A DNA stretch of 64,000 nucleotides from Parapristionchus giblindavisi (GCA_943737045.1 CALSFV010000005.1:248001-312000), one strand, 5' to 3'. Shown: positions 43,929 through 56,295, counted from the first letter of the stretch. The notes: generated by a model not told the origin, from the letters alone. A program made the numbers and translations.

Positions 43929-44985
43929 TTATATGGGAAAGTTCTCAGCTTCACACTTGGATGGGGTCTTGCAGATACAATATTGAGTGTTCTGAAATTA
44001 AATAAATCATTATAAATCGATAAATGAAAAGATAGAAGATGAAAAAGTAATTACCAGTTCGCTTCCGTAAGTCATGCATTCGCATATTTTACTTATCTCA
44101 GAATTGTTGATACGTTGTTTGCCGCTAGGAATGCAATCCGATAATATGTGACTGTTGGCTTTTACATATTCAATTGTGATTGTCTTAGCTCCCATGAACT
44201 GGCTAGAACACCATTCACCCTGAAACAATCTTAGATTATAAATCGTTGCACAAGATTGTTAAATTGCGGTGCTAGATTGGTCGTTTAAGTGGGCATATAT
44301 CTTATCTTCCTTTGACATACACGACCACAGTTGCTTCTGAAACAATGAAAATTAGAAAAATGACGAAATCATGATCAAAATTAATTACGGTAATGGTAGA
44401 GTTGCCGACAAAGAGATTGAAAGGATTGTACAGATATTCTTCAACTCGGATAGATCCGCAAGAACACCGATGTTTCTGAAAAATATAGAGAACTTTGGAG
44501 ATTAAAAAGAGAGGTGTTACATATGAGGTACATTTTTATATGATACATTTAAAAAAAATCACTTTACAAAAACCTTTTTTTAAACTGCGTTGTTGTGAAA
44601 TATATAGATACCGCAAATATAAATCCTTTTTTTTAAATTTCATGAAAAGCATTTTAATAGACATTAATACGAAAAATACCGTGCGGCTTCCAATGGTAGA
44701 GTATGGCGCCTTAACGTCCCCACCGCCATTTTTCTCAACCATAGTGCAAGTGCACTGTTGCTGCTGCAATTTTGTAATTTGAAAAAAATAAATTAATGAT
44801 CAAAGATCAAATATCAAAAACATACAAGCATAGTGGAGTCTGTTTCATTGAATATAAGGTTATAGATATGTGAAGAAAGGTTTGAAGGAGTCGATGGACA
44901 TTTCGGTGAAATGAGGGACGGTCAATGGTGCCGAATCGATTGTGCCAGCTAGTATCAGCAGAGTTACCAGCGGGAGTAGACGCAT
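43929..44985 (-). pseudogene. Family-1 copy 5, 2 bp deletion in exon 1
   Basis: Minus-strand exons 44985-44826, 44763-44680, 44475-44389, 44336-44268, 44219-44055 and 43991-43929. Exons 2-6 are open: QQQCTCTMV, KHRCSCGSIRVEEYLYNPF, KQLWSCMSKEDK, GEWCSSQFMGAKT, CICKTPSKC. Exon 1 is 160 bp, where copies 3 and 4 have 162, and reads into TAA soon after SIDSFKPFFTYL. The exon-4 donor is GC rather than GT (ACC|GCAATT). This copy has an intact exon 4 and supplies the empty site for F4. Start follows GCTCACAG-type sequence (CTCACAG). Confidence 0.78.
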
Positions 44986-45289
44986 CTGTGAGCAGTAACA
45001 AATGATTTTTCGATAGACAAATTTATAAAATGCAAATGAGAAAACACCAAACTGTAACCGAATAAAAAACAAAATAACGAAGTAAAGAATTATGATTCCA
45101 TCTTAAAGACAACGATTGAAAAGAGGGGTAAAGATAGATATTAGTATTCAGAATGACAATGATAATTCACAACGACAACGATGGTCAAACGATTCAGACA
45201 AATGATTGTATTGACAAAGTGATATCTTTCGAACTACTTATTCCAAAGAAAGCGAAGAAAACGAGACAGCCAGAGAAAGTGATTGATGC

Positions 45290-45545
45290 CATAATGAAGA
45301 CTGATTGACAAATCTCTCAGCATAGAATAGGGGCGGAGTTATAAGTGGGTGGAGTCAATTTCCAAGTAGGTCATTGTGACAGTTTTATCCTGGCCAGAAG
45401 GAGTTAAGAATAAGAACAAATGTTGGCCCAACTACACATGTATTGCAATTGTGTAGTCAATTTATCTATCGATTATACCACGTTAAACAAAGATCAAAGA
45501 TCAATTATTGGCATTTTCATATTATATATTTATGATTACAGTGTG
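45290..45545 (-). promoter_or_regulatory. Conserved upstream block of family-1 copy 5
   Basis: On the minus strand it has TTGATCTTTGATCTTTG, GTCACAATGACCTACTTGG, CTCCACCCACTTATAACT, CTCCGCCCC and CAATCAGTCTTCATTATGGC. The full block is kept although exon 1 is frameshifted. Confidence 0.5.
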
Positions 45546-45754
45546 GTATCAATCAATCTGTCTGTGGACATAGTTGTGCACTGAAAAGAAATCAAATTAC
45601 GCAAAAGATATGTTCTCGTTAATAGATATTCTGATTGTTTCAAATCTATTATTTATCTCAAAAACAGTTGTCATGGGGTTCCTCGTATAGTTTGACTTAG
45701 ATTTTCCTTAAATATATTCAAGAATTGTCTAATTTCAAGGACTACCCAGTGATG

Positions 45755-46417
45755 TATAATATACAGACTGAATACGGTAAGATGTGTAACAATACCGCCC
45801 CGCAGAATCTCCTTTTCATGCATGTGATCCCGCGGATCCCGGTGATCCCCACGTGCTCCTCGAATTATTGTGCTCTCAATATTGGACATCAGTGGCCGTA
45901 TGCAAGAACAACGGAAAACCGTTTTCCGGGAAAATGTGACGTCATTAGCGTAGGCGGAGGATTTTTGGAAAACGCCTCCGCCTACGCTAATGACGTCACA
46001 TTTTCCCGGAAAACGGTTCTTGCATACGGCCACAGGTGTGACAATTGTTACTACTGTTTTCCCCTTTACTTGACCTATTTTATCAAAGAAAATTTGGAAT
46101 TTTTGAAGGGTTATCAAATAAATTATGCCTAAAAATAGAAATTCCGAAAACTCACTTTGGGATTGGTATTGCCGAATGTGAAATTTTCGCGAAATTTTCG
46201 CGGGGCATTTACCAAAAATTAATAATTTTCAATATGTATTCTCGGTCTACGTAATACATAAAATTCCAAACTTTCCTTGATAAAATAGGTCAAGTAAAGG
46301 GGAAAACAATAGTAAAACTTGCAACACCTGATATTCAATATTGACAGCGCAAAGATTCGAGGAGCACGGGGGGATCCCCGGGATCACATGCACGAAAGGA
46401 GATTCTGCCAGGCTGTA
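45755..46417. mobile_element. Palindromic element with a long central hairpin
   Basis: Outer sequences near 45763-45890 and 46331-46416 match in inverse orientation (GCAGAATCTCCTTT, GATCCC). The next layer, 46032-46103 and 46262-46330, also does (CCCCTTTACTTGACCTATTT). The centre has a 43 bp perfect stem, 45918-45960 with 45975-46017, around a 14-base loop. Several inverted layers in one element; borders approximate and no target duplication identified. Confidence 0.55.
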
Positions 46418-46419
46418 TA

Positions 46420-46618
46420 CTCTGGTATTTCCAAACTAGTAGTTTACTTACGTGACGTCACAGACTAGTAGTTTACTGCTAGTTTACTACAAGGGAAAGA
46501 ACATTTGACGAAATGCAATACCGTATTACACACCACTTCTAGTAAACTTTCGTTTAACTCGTAGAAGTCTACGGCTAGTGGGAAATATAAGTAAACTTCT
46601 AGTTTGAAAATACCAGAG
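46420..46618. mobile_element. Small TA-flanked MITE
   Basis: Ends CTCTGGTATTT and the inverse, flanked by TA (46418-46419 and 46619-46620). AAACTAG and GTTTACTT repeat in both arms. About 199 bp, abutting the preceding palindromic element. No coding sequence. Confidence 0.55.
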
Positions 46619-46620
46619 TA

Positions 46621-47042
46621 ATAGCCAGAGAGAATGTTCGGCGAGATTGGCATCGGCAATTTTTGTATTGTCCCATGTGAAGAATTTGATGAGTATGCTC
46701 TATGGCAGTACTTCACAGGGCCAATGAGACAAATGTCTCGATTATTACATTTAGTGATGGTCAATGTTCTCGTTTACGGTACTTTTTTACAATGATTGTA
46801 TGATCATGAAAGTTGCAAATATAGGCCATTGAATTATCGATCTTAGATCTCTGAATTATTGATTTTTTCTATCACTTATGATATTTGCCGATGCAGATTC
46901 ATTCCGAGTGAAGTGTCAACAAAATTTTGGGTGGTAGAAACCGGTACCTAGAGTAACATTAAATTCGCTTTTACTAGATATACATAGAGTATACAAAACA
47001 ATTCAATTAGAATTAAAACAAAAACAAGAAATTTGTTTAAAA
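46621..47042. other. Remaining spacer of inverted duplication 1
   Basis: About 420 bp of AT-rich sequence with no gene, repeat or regulatory block recognised. Confidence 0.4.
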
Positions 47043-48969
47043 TCATGTAATCTTATAAAGAAGTTGTCAAATTTAAAATAATCACATTATGATTTTTATA
47101 GAAAGTAGCTATCTTGGTGTACCCCTTTGCAAGAATTGTAATTGTTGACAAATGTTGTGCAAATGTTGTTCAAGGGAGTTTTAAGGTTTAGAGTCTAGAG
47201 GTTTTGCAGGATGAAAGATGATCTTAATATTTGTCTTAATGTTGTCTTAATCTATAAAATTTTATATATTATATCAATGTATTTCCTTAATATCCAATGA
47301 AAACTTGACAAACTCTTTTACGTGATTGTGTCTTGTGTCTTGGAGAGATAAAACTTTCCAAAGAATACCGTAATCCGACGGATTCACCGTTATTGTTCAG
47401 TCACAGTGTTCTCTATTGGTATGACCTGACAAAGATGACCCAGAGGGAATGTTCATCATCATCTTCACTACTAAAGATATTATCTCTTCTCACCCGATCC
47501 CTTGGTAATAGTTCAGAGTATGGACATGTTGTGGCAGAGATAAAGGTAGATCGAAAAGATGAGAGATACGAGAGTACGAAAAAGTAAATTCATTTACTGA
47601 ACACAATTTTTGAATAACGCTTTTCCCCGATCTCTAAAAGTGAGGTTGATTTGAATTGAAATTCTGATGAGGTTAGTTAAAACGGGTCTAGAAATTGATT
47701 AAACTATAATAGTTTTATAATTGTCAAGTATAAACGATGAATTGTTAATGCACAAATAGCTAGCTTTTGAACTATTTTTTATGCTTAAAAAGAGACTCTT
47801 AAAGGGAGCCTTACCTCAATCATTGGTCTCTTCATTGTGCACACTATTTCTCTGTTCTCTAACAACAAGAGAGCATTGCGCGTCGAAGAGACCATTGAGA
47901 GAGGTTCCGCTCTCTTTAAGTTTGCATGATGCAACGATTAACATGGGGAATCTTGCTTATAGTGCGTGAAAATTTGCGTGAGGGATAACGGGAAATTGAG
48001 AGAGTCAAGTATGTAAATCGGATAGGCACTCTCTACATTCCTTCAAAGTTGGACTTTCAATACGCAGCTATCGTAAATATATCAGATATATCAGATAATA
48101 TATCAGACATCAGATATCTTTAAACATATCGTGAATCGATCTCAAATATGTCTATCCGTTCATATCTATCATTATACCCGAACAATTTTATTACGAAAAA
48201 TCCGGAGGGTATCCAGCCTAAGCTGATTTTTCTTACAGACAATGAACTCGATACATTGTGCACAATAATTACTTATTTCTGAATGACCGCACGTTTACAT
48301 ATTCGATATCTAATGTAAAGGAACGGAAGTCTATTTGACTCGTCGGAATATCTTTCGCTCCTTAATTAGTGGATAGACTTGAAACCCGGAGACAGTCTAG
48401 GCAAGATGACAGTCGCATCTCCACTTGTTGCAAGTCTCTACTAGTTTTTCTTACCCGTGGTTCTCGGATTCGGAATGTTCGATTTGATGCTGATGAATCT
48501 CTGATTGTGTGTTATCTTCTAAAGTGTGCGAAAATTGGAATGACTTCTTTCGCATAAGAAGACTAGTCTTTTTCTGACCCCGTGTAACGTGATAAGAAGT
48601 ACTTAATACCATTCTTATGTAGGAATAAATTATTCGATTTGATTTTATCGAAGAAATAGTGCTAGAAAATATGAGACTCGCTCGCGCATTTCGATCCGTA
48701 TGGAGGACAACTAATACAAAGAAATCAACCAACTTTCCAATAGACTCTTCATATAAACAATGCATTTATGAATTGATTACGTATTGCAATATTAACAAGC
48801 GCAAACAGTTCAATTTATCCAGCATATCACATTACAACTCAAAGCATATCGAAACATTTTACAATCAACCATACAAAATTATTCACAAATTGGAAAGGCA
48901 GTCAGAAAAGATTCAATGAGACCAAACTTAGACTCGTCGATAGCTGACTGGGTAGGTGTTGTGTGTTTG

Positions 48970-51647
48970 TTATATGGGAAAGACCTTAGATTCACACTTG
49001 GATGGGGTCTTGCAAATACAAAATTGATTTCTCTAAAATCGTTTAAATCATTAGAAATTGATAAATGAAAAGATAGAAAATGAAAAAGTAATTACCAGTT
49101 CGCTTCCGTAAGTCATGCATTCGCATACTTTAGTTGTCTCAGAATTGTTGATACGTTGTTTGCCGCTAGGAATGCAATCCGATAATGTGTGACTGTTGGC
49201 TTTTACATATTCAATTGTGATTGTTTTAGCTTCCATGAACTGGCTAGAGCACCATTCACCCTATAACAATCTTAGATTATAAATCGTTACACAACATTGC
49301 TAAATTACGGTGCTGGATTGGTCGTTTAAGACACCGGCTCAGTGAGATTCCAGGAAGTGCCGGACATCGACCTCACCGATTTGGCCCAAAAAATTTTTAT
49401 GGATACCCCCATGGGTCCCCATCACAAAATGGGTATTCATTTGTGCTGGTTCCTTGAAACACAGATGTGGCGGGTTTTCGAATTTTGAAAACTCGATTTT
49501 CACCGAAAAAAAATGGAGCGACCTAGGACCAATGTTAGTGTCGATTAATTATAAGTGTAAATAGACAACAAAAATTGGCTATACGACGGTCCAGAGATCC
49601 GATCGCAAACTGATTTTTTTACCTCCTTAAAACATTCTAAAATTAATTAAAATTTTAAAACAAAAAAGTGCAGTCCAATTTTTATCTGATCTTATAGAGC
49701 AAAAAATTCCGCGTCGTATGAGCGAAAAAATTGAAAAATCGAAAGATACCTATTTTGAGAAAAATGGACCTGAAGATGACCCGAAAATATTTTTGTTTTC
49801 AAAACCCCTCATGTTTGTACTCATATTGAAGAGCTCGTCGAGTAGAACAACTTTCATGTTGTACGTTATGTCTGAAACTCATGTAGAAGAGAGTTTCACA
49901 CGTTTACCTGCTAATTTTGAGTAAAACGAAAATAAACGTTTTTTTAAAAGAAAAAAGTGCAGTCCAAATTTTGCCGCATCTTATAGAGAAAAAAATTCCG
50001 CGTCGAATGTGCGAAAAAATTGAAAAATCGAAAGATACCTATTTTGAGAAAAATGGACCTGAAGATGACCCGAAAATATTTTTGTTTTCAAAACCCCTCA
50101 TGTTTGTACTCATATTGATGAGCTCGTCGAGTATAACAACTTTCATGTTGAACGTTTTGTCTGAAACTCGTGTACAAGAGAATTACATGAGTTTTATTTA
50201 TTCACACGGTTGTTCACCCAATTTTGAGTTAAACGAAAGTAAAATATTTTTTGTGCACAAATTGATTACGCCTATATTGTAGAACTCAAAAATCCATACT
50301 TAATTTGTTGTTTCACGAAAAAAATTGTCGGCCCTTATTCTGAAAAACATGGTCTCTAAAGTGGTCATGGAAAAAAAAGTTGTCGAAACCTTGCCATGTT
50401 TATACTCATTTTAAAGAACTCGTCGAGTACATCATTTCTCATGTTGGTCGTATTCTATGAAAGTCGTTTGTTCTCAAGATACAAGCAATCTAAACGATTA
50501 GGATCCAGTAAATCTTAATTCATGTAATTCTCTTGTACATGAGTTTCAGACAAAACGTTCAACATGAAAGTTGTTCTACTCGACGAGCTCTTCAATATGA
50601 GTACAAACATGAGGAGTTTCGAAAACAAAAATATTTTCGGGTCATCTTCAGGTCCATTTTTCTCAAAATAGGTATCTTTCGATTTTTCAATTTTGTCGCT
50701 CATTCGACGCGGAATTTTTTGCTCTATAAGATGAGAAAAAAATTGGACTGCACTTTTTTTGTTTTAAAATTTTAATTAATTTTAGAATGTTTTAAGGAGG
50801 TAAAAAATCAGTTTGCGATCGGATCTCCGGACCGTCGTATAGCCAGTTTTTGTTGTCTATTTATACTTATAATTAATCGACACTAACATTGGTCCTAGAT
50901 CGCTCCATTTTTTTTCGGTGAAAATCGAGTTTTCAAATTTCGAAAACCCGCCACATCTGTGTTTCAAGGAACCAGCCCAAATGAATACCCATTTTGTGAT
51001 CGGGGCCCATGGGGGTATCCACAAAAAATTTTTGAGCCAAATCGGTGAGGTCGATGTCCGGGGTCACCGGCTCAACCCTCGAATCTTACTGAGCCGGTGT
51101 CTTAAGTGGGCATACATCTTATCTTGCTTTTTCATACACGACCACAGTTGCTTCTGAAATAATAAAAAAATTAGAAAAAAATGACGAAATCAAGATCAAA
51201 ATTAATTACGGTAATGGTAGAGTTTCCGACAAAGAGATTGAAAGGATTGTACAAATATTCTTCAACTCGGATAGATCCGCAAGAACACCGATGTTTCTGA
51301 AAAATATTGAGAACTTTGGAGATTAAAAACAGAAAAGAACATAAAAATACCGTGCGGCTTCCGATGGTAGAGGATGGAGCCTTAACTTCCCCACCGTCAT
51401 TATTCTCCACCATAGTGCAAATGCACTGTTGCTCCTGCATATGTTGTAATTTAAAAAAATCAAAGATCAAATATGAAACACATACAAGCATAGTGGAGTC
51501 TGTTTCATTGAATATAAAGCCATTGGTAATCGTAATGAAAGGCTTGAAGGACTCGATGGACATTTCGGTGAAATGAGGGACTGTCAACGGTGCCGAGTCG
51601 ATCGAACCTGCTAGTATGAACACAGTTACCAGCGGTAGCAGACGCAT
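48970..51647 (-). pseudogene. Family-1 copy 6, mirror of copy 4
   Basis: Exons 51647-51486, 51434-51351, 51296-51210, exon 4 split by F4' (51153-51102 and 49329-49309), 49260-49096 and 49032-48970. The predicted protein segments equal those of copy 4, including the F4-disrupted exon 4. Only about 170 bp of its own upstream DNA remains before the palindrome junction, so the conserved promoter block is missing. Expression would need another promoter. Confidence 0.78.
49330..51101. mobile_element. F4', mirrored copy of fold-back element F4
   Basis: Same ends and TTAA flanks as F4 (49326-49329 and 51102-51105), carried here by the inverted duplication rather than by a separate insertion. A two-base length difference from F4 was noted. 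Confidence 0.9.
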
Positions 51648-52077
51648 CTGTAAACAGTAATAAATTATTTTTCGACAGAGAAATTTAAGAAAAATGCAAA
51701 TGAGAAATCACGATGAAAACTGTTATCAAATAAACACAGTACGTATACCAAATATTGATTCTAGACTCTACAAAGAAATCGAGGTAGAGATATTGAGAGA
51801 TGCTATAATGAAGACTGACTTACCGAGCCGGTATCTTATAATGGATCGCTTTAGATTTATTAAAGCTTTTGTCAGAAAAATTCTCACGCAACTATTTTTT
51901 AAACTCTCCCTTTGTCTCTTCCTTTATAATTCATAGAAGTTGTATGTTTATTGTTTATATGTTCTGACAAGAGAAATCACACAAAAATCTTTGAATGATA
52001 GGAACAAGCGAGAATGAGTTCACGACTTTTATCACAATTGTTACTAGTCAAATAATACAACTGTTGACCTTTACAAT

Positions 52078-53935
52078 TTAATTGTTATCTATGAAGTATG
52101 GACTTCCAATTAAGGCGCATTTGCCCTGTAGAGTTGTGATTTTATTCTCGAAGGCGAGACATACACACAACCGCCCGAGTGCGATTGCAATCTAAGTGTT
52201 TATAAATTATTTGTTTTCAAGTTTCAAGGGAAAAATTCAGGTAGTAGCCAACCTCATTGTTTTCTTTTGTACATTGATCCATCAAATGCTGGTACTTGTC
52301 GAAAATTGGAATACGAATACCGCACCTGAAATATATTGAATAAATTTCCCGCCTAGAACACAATTCAAAATGTACCGTACCCATGGGCGGTGGTGCACTT
52401 GTAAGTTTCTTCGTGAACGCAATGTTTAGTGCAGTGGAGAAACGATTGGATTGTTATGTACTCTCGTTGACTTTGTCTCCTGAAACGAAATTATTAGAAT
52501 ACTGTAGTTCACATTGTAAATATATACCAGAAAGGAAAGGGTTTGATGTTATGGCTCGGGTGTGATTCGTATGCGAATTCGACCATCTTATTGGAGTCTA
52601 CATCTTCCATATATAATGTATCGGGAACGATTGAGCATCTAAATGACAACACTTCTTTCCACTTAACGTTAACTACCGTAACCGAGTGACCACATGGTTC
52701 AATACCCGGCCAACTAGATTATTACATTATCCACGCCCTTACCTGAAATCAAAGCGTTCGTAGAGGCATCGTTCCGCATTGGTTACAATGTCTTTATATC
52801 GGTTGAAGCAGGACAGGAATTCTTTGGGATTATCTCCAAATTTCTGCAAAGAATTAAAATATTTTATAAATTATGAATTTTCGCAAATCAACATTAAACT
52901 AGAATTACCGTACCTTCAATTTTTCGGAGCATCAGTCGAAACAGTTCTCTATTTGATTATACGATCGTTCCTGACACATCGTTGCTATCGCGCAAGAGCA
53001 AAGTTTGACCTGAAATAATCAGTGATAAAATGAAATCATTTGAGTCTCCAAAGATCAAAGATCAAATATCAATTAACGAATACCTTCGAAGGAGGGGCGA
53101 CTGTAGTTGATGCTGGAGGTACAGTATGAATTACTGTGCGAGTTACTGTCTCGAACACTGTCTCGATAGTGGTTTTTCCAATAGCTGTTTGGATGACTAC
53201 GGTAGGGAGTGGCTCGGTTACGGTAGCAGCTTCGATGATTACTGTAGGCTGGGGCTCTGTTACGGTCTTGGTAGCAATCGTGGACTTGGCCTCGGGAACA
53301 GTCGATTCCGATACAGTATCTTCTGGCACGACCAAGACGATGCTGGATTCGGGTACAGTTGTGGTAGCGGTCTCTTCGGGTACAGTAACTTCTTTAGCAT
53401 CTACATTCTTCACGATAGAATCTACGATCGTTGCGACTGTGGTCTCAAACTCAGCAACCGTTTCGGTTGGCATGATTACCTCATCCACTGGTACCGCTAC
53501 GGGAACATTCGGTTCGTTATGAGGAATAGTAACTTCATCGGATACGGTTGCAGTTGAATTGGAGATATCCTTTACGACGAAATGGGCAGAATCATCAGCT
53601 TCAGCGACTTCGGGAAGGACGATGGCCTTAGTCTCGGTCGGTTCAGCTTGGGCAACGACGATGGTTTCCAAGGGTGCGACAGCTCCGTCGGATACGTTTG
53701 CTGATGATTCGGTCACGTTGTGGACGATGTTATTGGTCACGAGTTCATAGTCGGTCTCGACGGTTGTCTTGGGAACGGATTCGGTCGATAAAAATCCATA
53801 ATCATCAGTGGGAAGAATCTTTGCGGGTACGTTGTACATGTCGACTTCCGATGTTGTGGTGTTGGATAGTGGGGGCGAGGCAGTCACGTTTGTACAAAAT
53901 ATGTTGAAGAGAAAACAGAGGTTAGAGAGTATCAT
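52078..53935 (-). pseudogene. Family-2 copy B', in-frame TGA in exon 2
   Basis: Exons 53935-53084, 53009-52914, 52843-52743, 52638-52528, 52479-52381, 52325-52253 and 52191-52078 give about 481 codons. Signal peptide MILSNLCFLFNIFCTNVTAS. The exon-1 region is V/T/E-rich but has only about two of the 14-residue units (VTEPLPTVVIQ, VTEPQPTVIIE). Exon 2 has LCSC, then TGA at 52934-52932 (codon 310) between CFD and CSEKLK. Downstream exons remain open with conserved cysteines (CTKHC, CLAYEN-like CxC). Differs from its mirror copy by several amino-acid changes, for example F for Y in exon 7. The stop suggests a pseudogene or a shortened protein without the Cys domain. Confidence 0.75.
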
Positions 53936-54048
53936 CTGTAAAGGCAGTATATAGACAAGAAGAAATTAACATGGGACATTTTTGATGAATATTTTTCGTT
54001 CCGATAGTGTTACACAAATAAATGGATTTAGAGTAACAGTGACAAGAA

Positions 54049-54340
54049 ATACAATGCGAGAGAGAGACAGACAGGCAGAGAGGCAGAGAGACAGAGAGGC
54101 AGAGAGAGAGAGAGACAAAGAGACAAAGAGACAAAGAGACAGAGAGGCAGACAGGCAGAGAGACAGGGAGATAGAGAGACAGTGAGACAAAGAGACAGAG
54201 AGACAGAGAGAGAGACAAAGAGACAAAGAGACAAAGAGACAGAGAGGCAGATAGACAAAGAGAGACAAAGTGACAAAGAGACAGAGAGACAGAGAGACAG
54301 AGAGACAGAGACAGAGAGACAAAGAGACAGAGACGATTCA
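54049..54340. repeat. GACAGA-type microsatellite, left arm, outer part
   Basis: Imperfect GACAGAGA / GACAAAGA / GGCAGAGA runs upstream of family-2 copy B'. Mirror of about 59000-59287. It is followed by about 130 bp of unique DNA (54341-54469) that the right arm lacks. Confidence 0.9.
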
Positions 54341-54469
54341 GGTAGTGAGATATTTATCATAAATTAATTCCACCTTATATAGGCATAATCTACGCAATAA
54401 TCTACGTAAGCTAGACACAATATGCAAGGAATAGATAGACAAAACAGATACAACATATGAGAAGAGAGA

Positions 54470-55653
54470 CAGAGAGACAGAGAGACAGAGAGACAGAGAG
54501 ACAGAGAGACAGAGAGACAGAGAGACAGAGAGACAGAGACAGAGAGACAGAATGTCAAAGAGACAGAGAGACAGAGACAGAGAGATAGAGGGACAGAGAG
54601 ACAGAGACAGAGAGACAGAGAGACAGAGACAGAGACAGAGAGACATAGTGACAAAGAGACAGAGAGACAGAGAGACAGAGTGACAAAGAGACAGAGAGAC
54701 AGAGAGACATTGAGACAGAGAGACAGAGGGACAGATAGACAGAGAGACAAAGGGACAGAGAGACAAAGTGACAAAGAGACAGAGAGACAGAGAGACAGAG
54801 AGACAGAGAGACAGAGACAGAGAGATAGAGGGACAGAGAGACAGAGACAGAGAGACAGAGAGACAGAGACAGAGACAGAGAGACATAGTGACAAAGAGAC
54901 AGAGAGACAGAGACAGAGAGATAGAGGGACAGAGAGACAGAGACAGAGACAGAGAGACATAGTGACAGAGAGACAGAGTGACAAAGAGACAGAGACAGAG
55001 ACAGAGAGATAGAGGGACAGAGAGACAGAGACAGAGACAGAGAGACATAGTGACAGAGAGACAGAGAGACAGAGAGACAGAGACAGAGAGATAGAGGGAC
55101 AGAGAGACAGAGACAGAGAGACAGAGAGACAGAGACAGAGACAGAGAGACAGAATGACAAAGAGACAGAGAGACAGAGACAGAGAGATAGAGGGACAGAG
55201 AGACAGAGACAGAGAGACAGAGAGACAGAGACAGAGACAGAGAGACATAGTGACAAAGAGACAGAGAGACAGAGAGACAGAGTGACAAAGAGACAGAGAG
55301 ACAGAGAGACATTGAGACAGAGAGACAGAGGGACAGATAGACAGAGAGACAAAGGGACAGAGAGACAAAGTGACAAAGAGACAGAGAGACAGAGAGACAG
55401 AGAGACAGAGACAGAGAGACAGGAGAGACAGAGTGACAAAGAGACATAGAGACAGAGAGACAGAGAGACAGAGAGACAGAGACAGAGAGACAGAATGACA
55501 AAGAGACAGAGAGACAGAGACAGAGAGATAGAGGGACAGAGAGACAGAGACAGAGACAGAGAGACATAGTGACAAAGAGACAGAGAGACAGAGAGACAGA
55601 GTGACAGAGAGACAGAGTGACAAAGAGACAGAGACAGAGAGAGATAGAGAGAC

Positions 55654-55684
<31 letters not shown>

Positions 55685-55735
55685 GAGACAGAGAGACAGA
55701 GAGACAGAGAGACAGAGACAGAGAGATAGAATGTC
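54470..55735. repeat. GACAGA-type microsatellite, left arm, main array
   Basis: About 1.27 kb of imperfect 6-14 bp units (GAGACAGA with GACAAAGA, GATAGAGG, GACATAGT variants) and some higher-order periodicity of about 100 bp and longer. Stop codons are absent in several frames, producing open frames of up to 458 codons that are artefacts of the repeat. The counterpart at 58411-59287 is shorter. Confidence 0.93.
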
Positions 55736-55892
55736 AACACTGCTTCACTCTTTTCGTTGTTTTGTTCGGATCGATAATGAACAGGACTTCAGCGACCACC
55801 TTTCCACACCGACAAAAGGTCGGGCGAAGTGTTAGGGTGTAAAGCGGTCTGGCCAGATCCAAGGTCCCTATTTAGGGAGTCGCGCCCTGGTG

Positions 55893-56291
55893 GCAGCCCA
55901 CCTAGTCGTCCGTTCGACCGACCTTCAAGCCAACGGGATGAGCATCCCTAAAACAGATCGCAAAACCTCCCTCCAAAAACAAAATCCCCCTTTTAACTAT
56001 AATAAGTTACTTAGAACGGAAGAAGGTAGAGCAGTTGTCACATTGGGAGAATATTCTGATTATATTGGATCTTCATGTAATAATAGACGATGTGTTATAT
56101 GTCCAAAAATAAGATGGAACAAAGGAGTCATAAGCAGTATTACAAATAAAATTTTTCTGACTAATAAAAAAAAACCGAAGAAGTGCCAAATGTTCAATGC
56201 GAAAGTGATTAAAGATTATTTCCGAAATATAAGTGATATAGAAAACCCTAAACGTTGCATAACATATTCATTGAATTCTCCAGTCTCTTCA
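55893..56291 (+). pseudogene. Retroelement-like open fragment, left arm
   Basis: About 133 codons, open from MAAHLVVRSTDLQANG to NSPVSSLR, then interrupted by F5 at the TTAA. The part SCNNRRCVICPKI followed by SSITNKIF and KKCQMFNAK recalls the Cys linker ahead of the GIY-YIG domain in Penelope-like elements. This is a tentative match from memory. The mirror copy (58345-58131 with 57224-56946, minus) is split by a Tc4-like element. Confidence 0.35.
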
Positions 56292-56295
56292 TTAA

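Larger units (their letters stand above)
47043..51818. repeat. Inverted duplication 1, right arm
   Basis: Inverse copy of 38162-42831. It keeps about 96 bp at 48191-48286 that the left arm lacks. Part of that stretch (TTATTACGAAAAA) also matches the related segment at 35330, so the right arm holds the ancestral state. It ends at 51818 within what would be the promoter block, next to 18 bp of a fold-back element terminus. Confidence 0.93.

Noticed and set aside
38162..51818. Simple sequencing hairpin artefact as explanation of the palindrome
   Set aside because: The arms differ by a 96 bp indel, small indels and substitutions, and enclose a 4.2 kb non-mirrored spacer with its own gene. A haplotype misjoin remains possible.
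54364..55740. Open frames of up to 458 codons rich in L, S, C and V
   Set aside because: They translate a GACAGA-type microsatellite in which several frames lack stops. No start context, exon structure or non-repeat sequence supports a gene.
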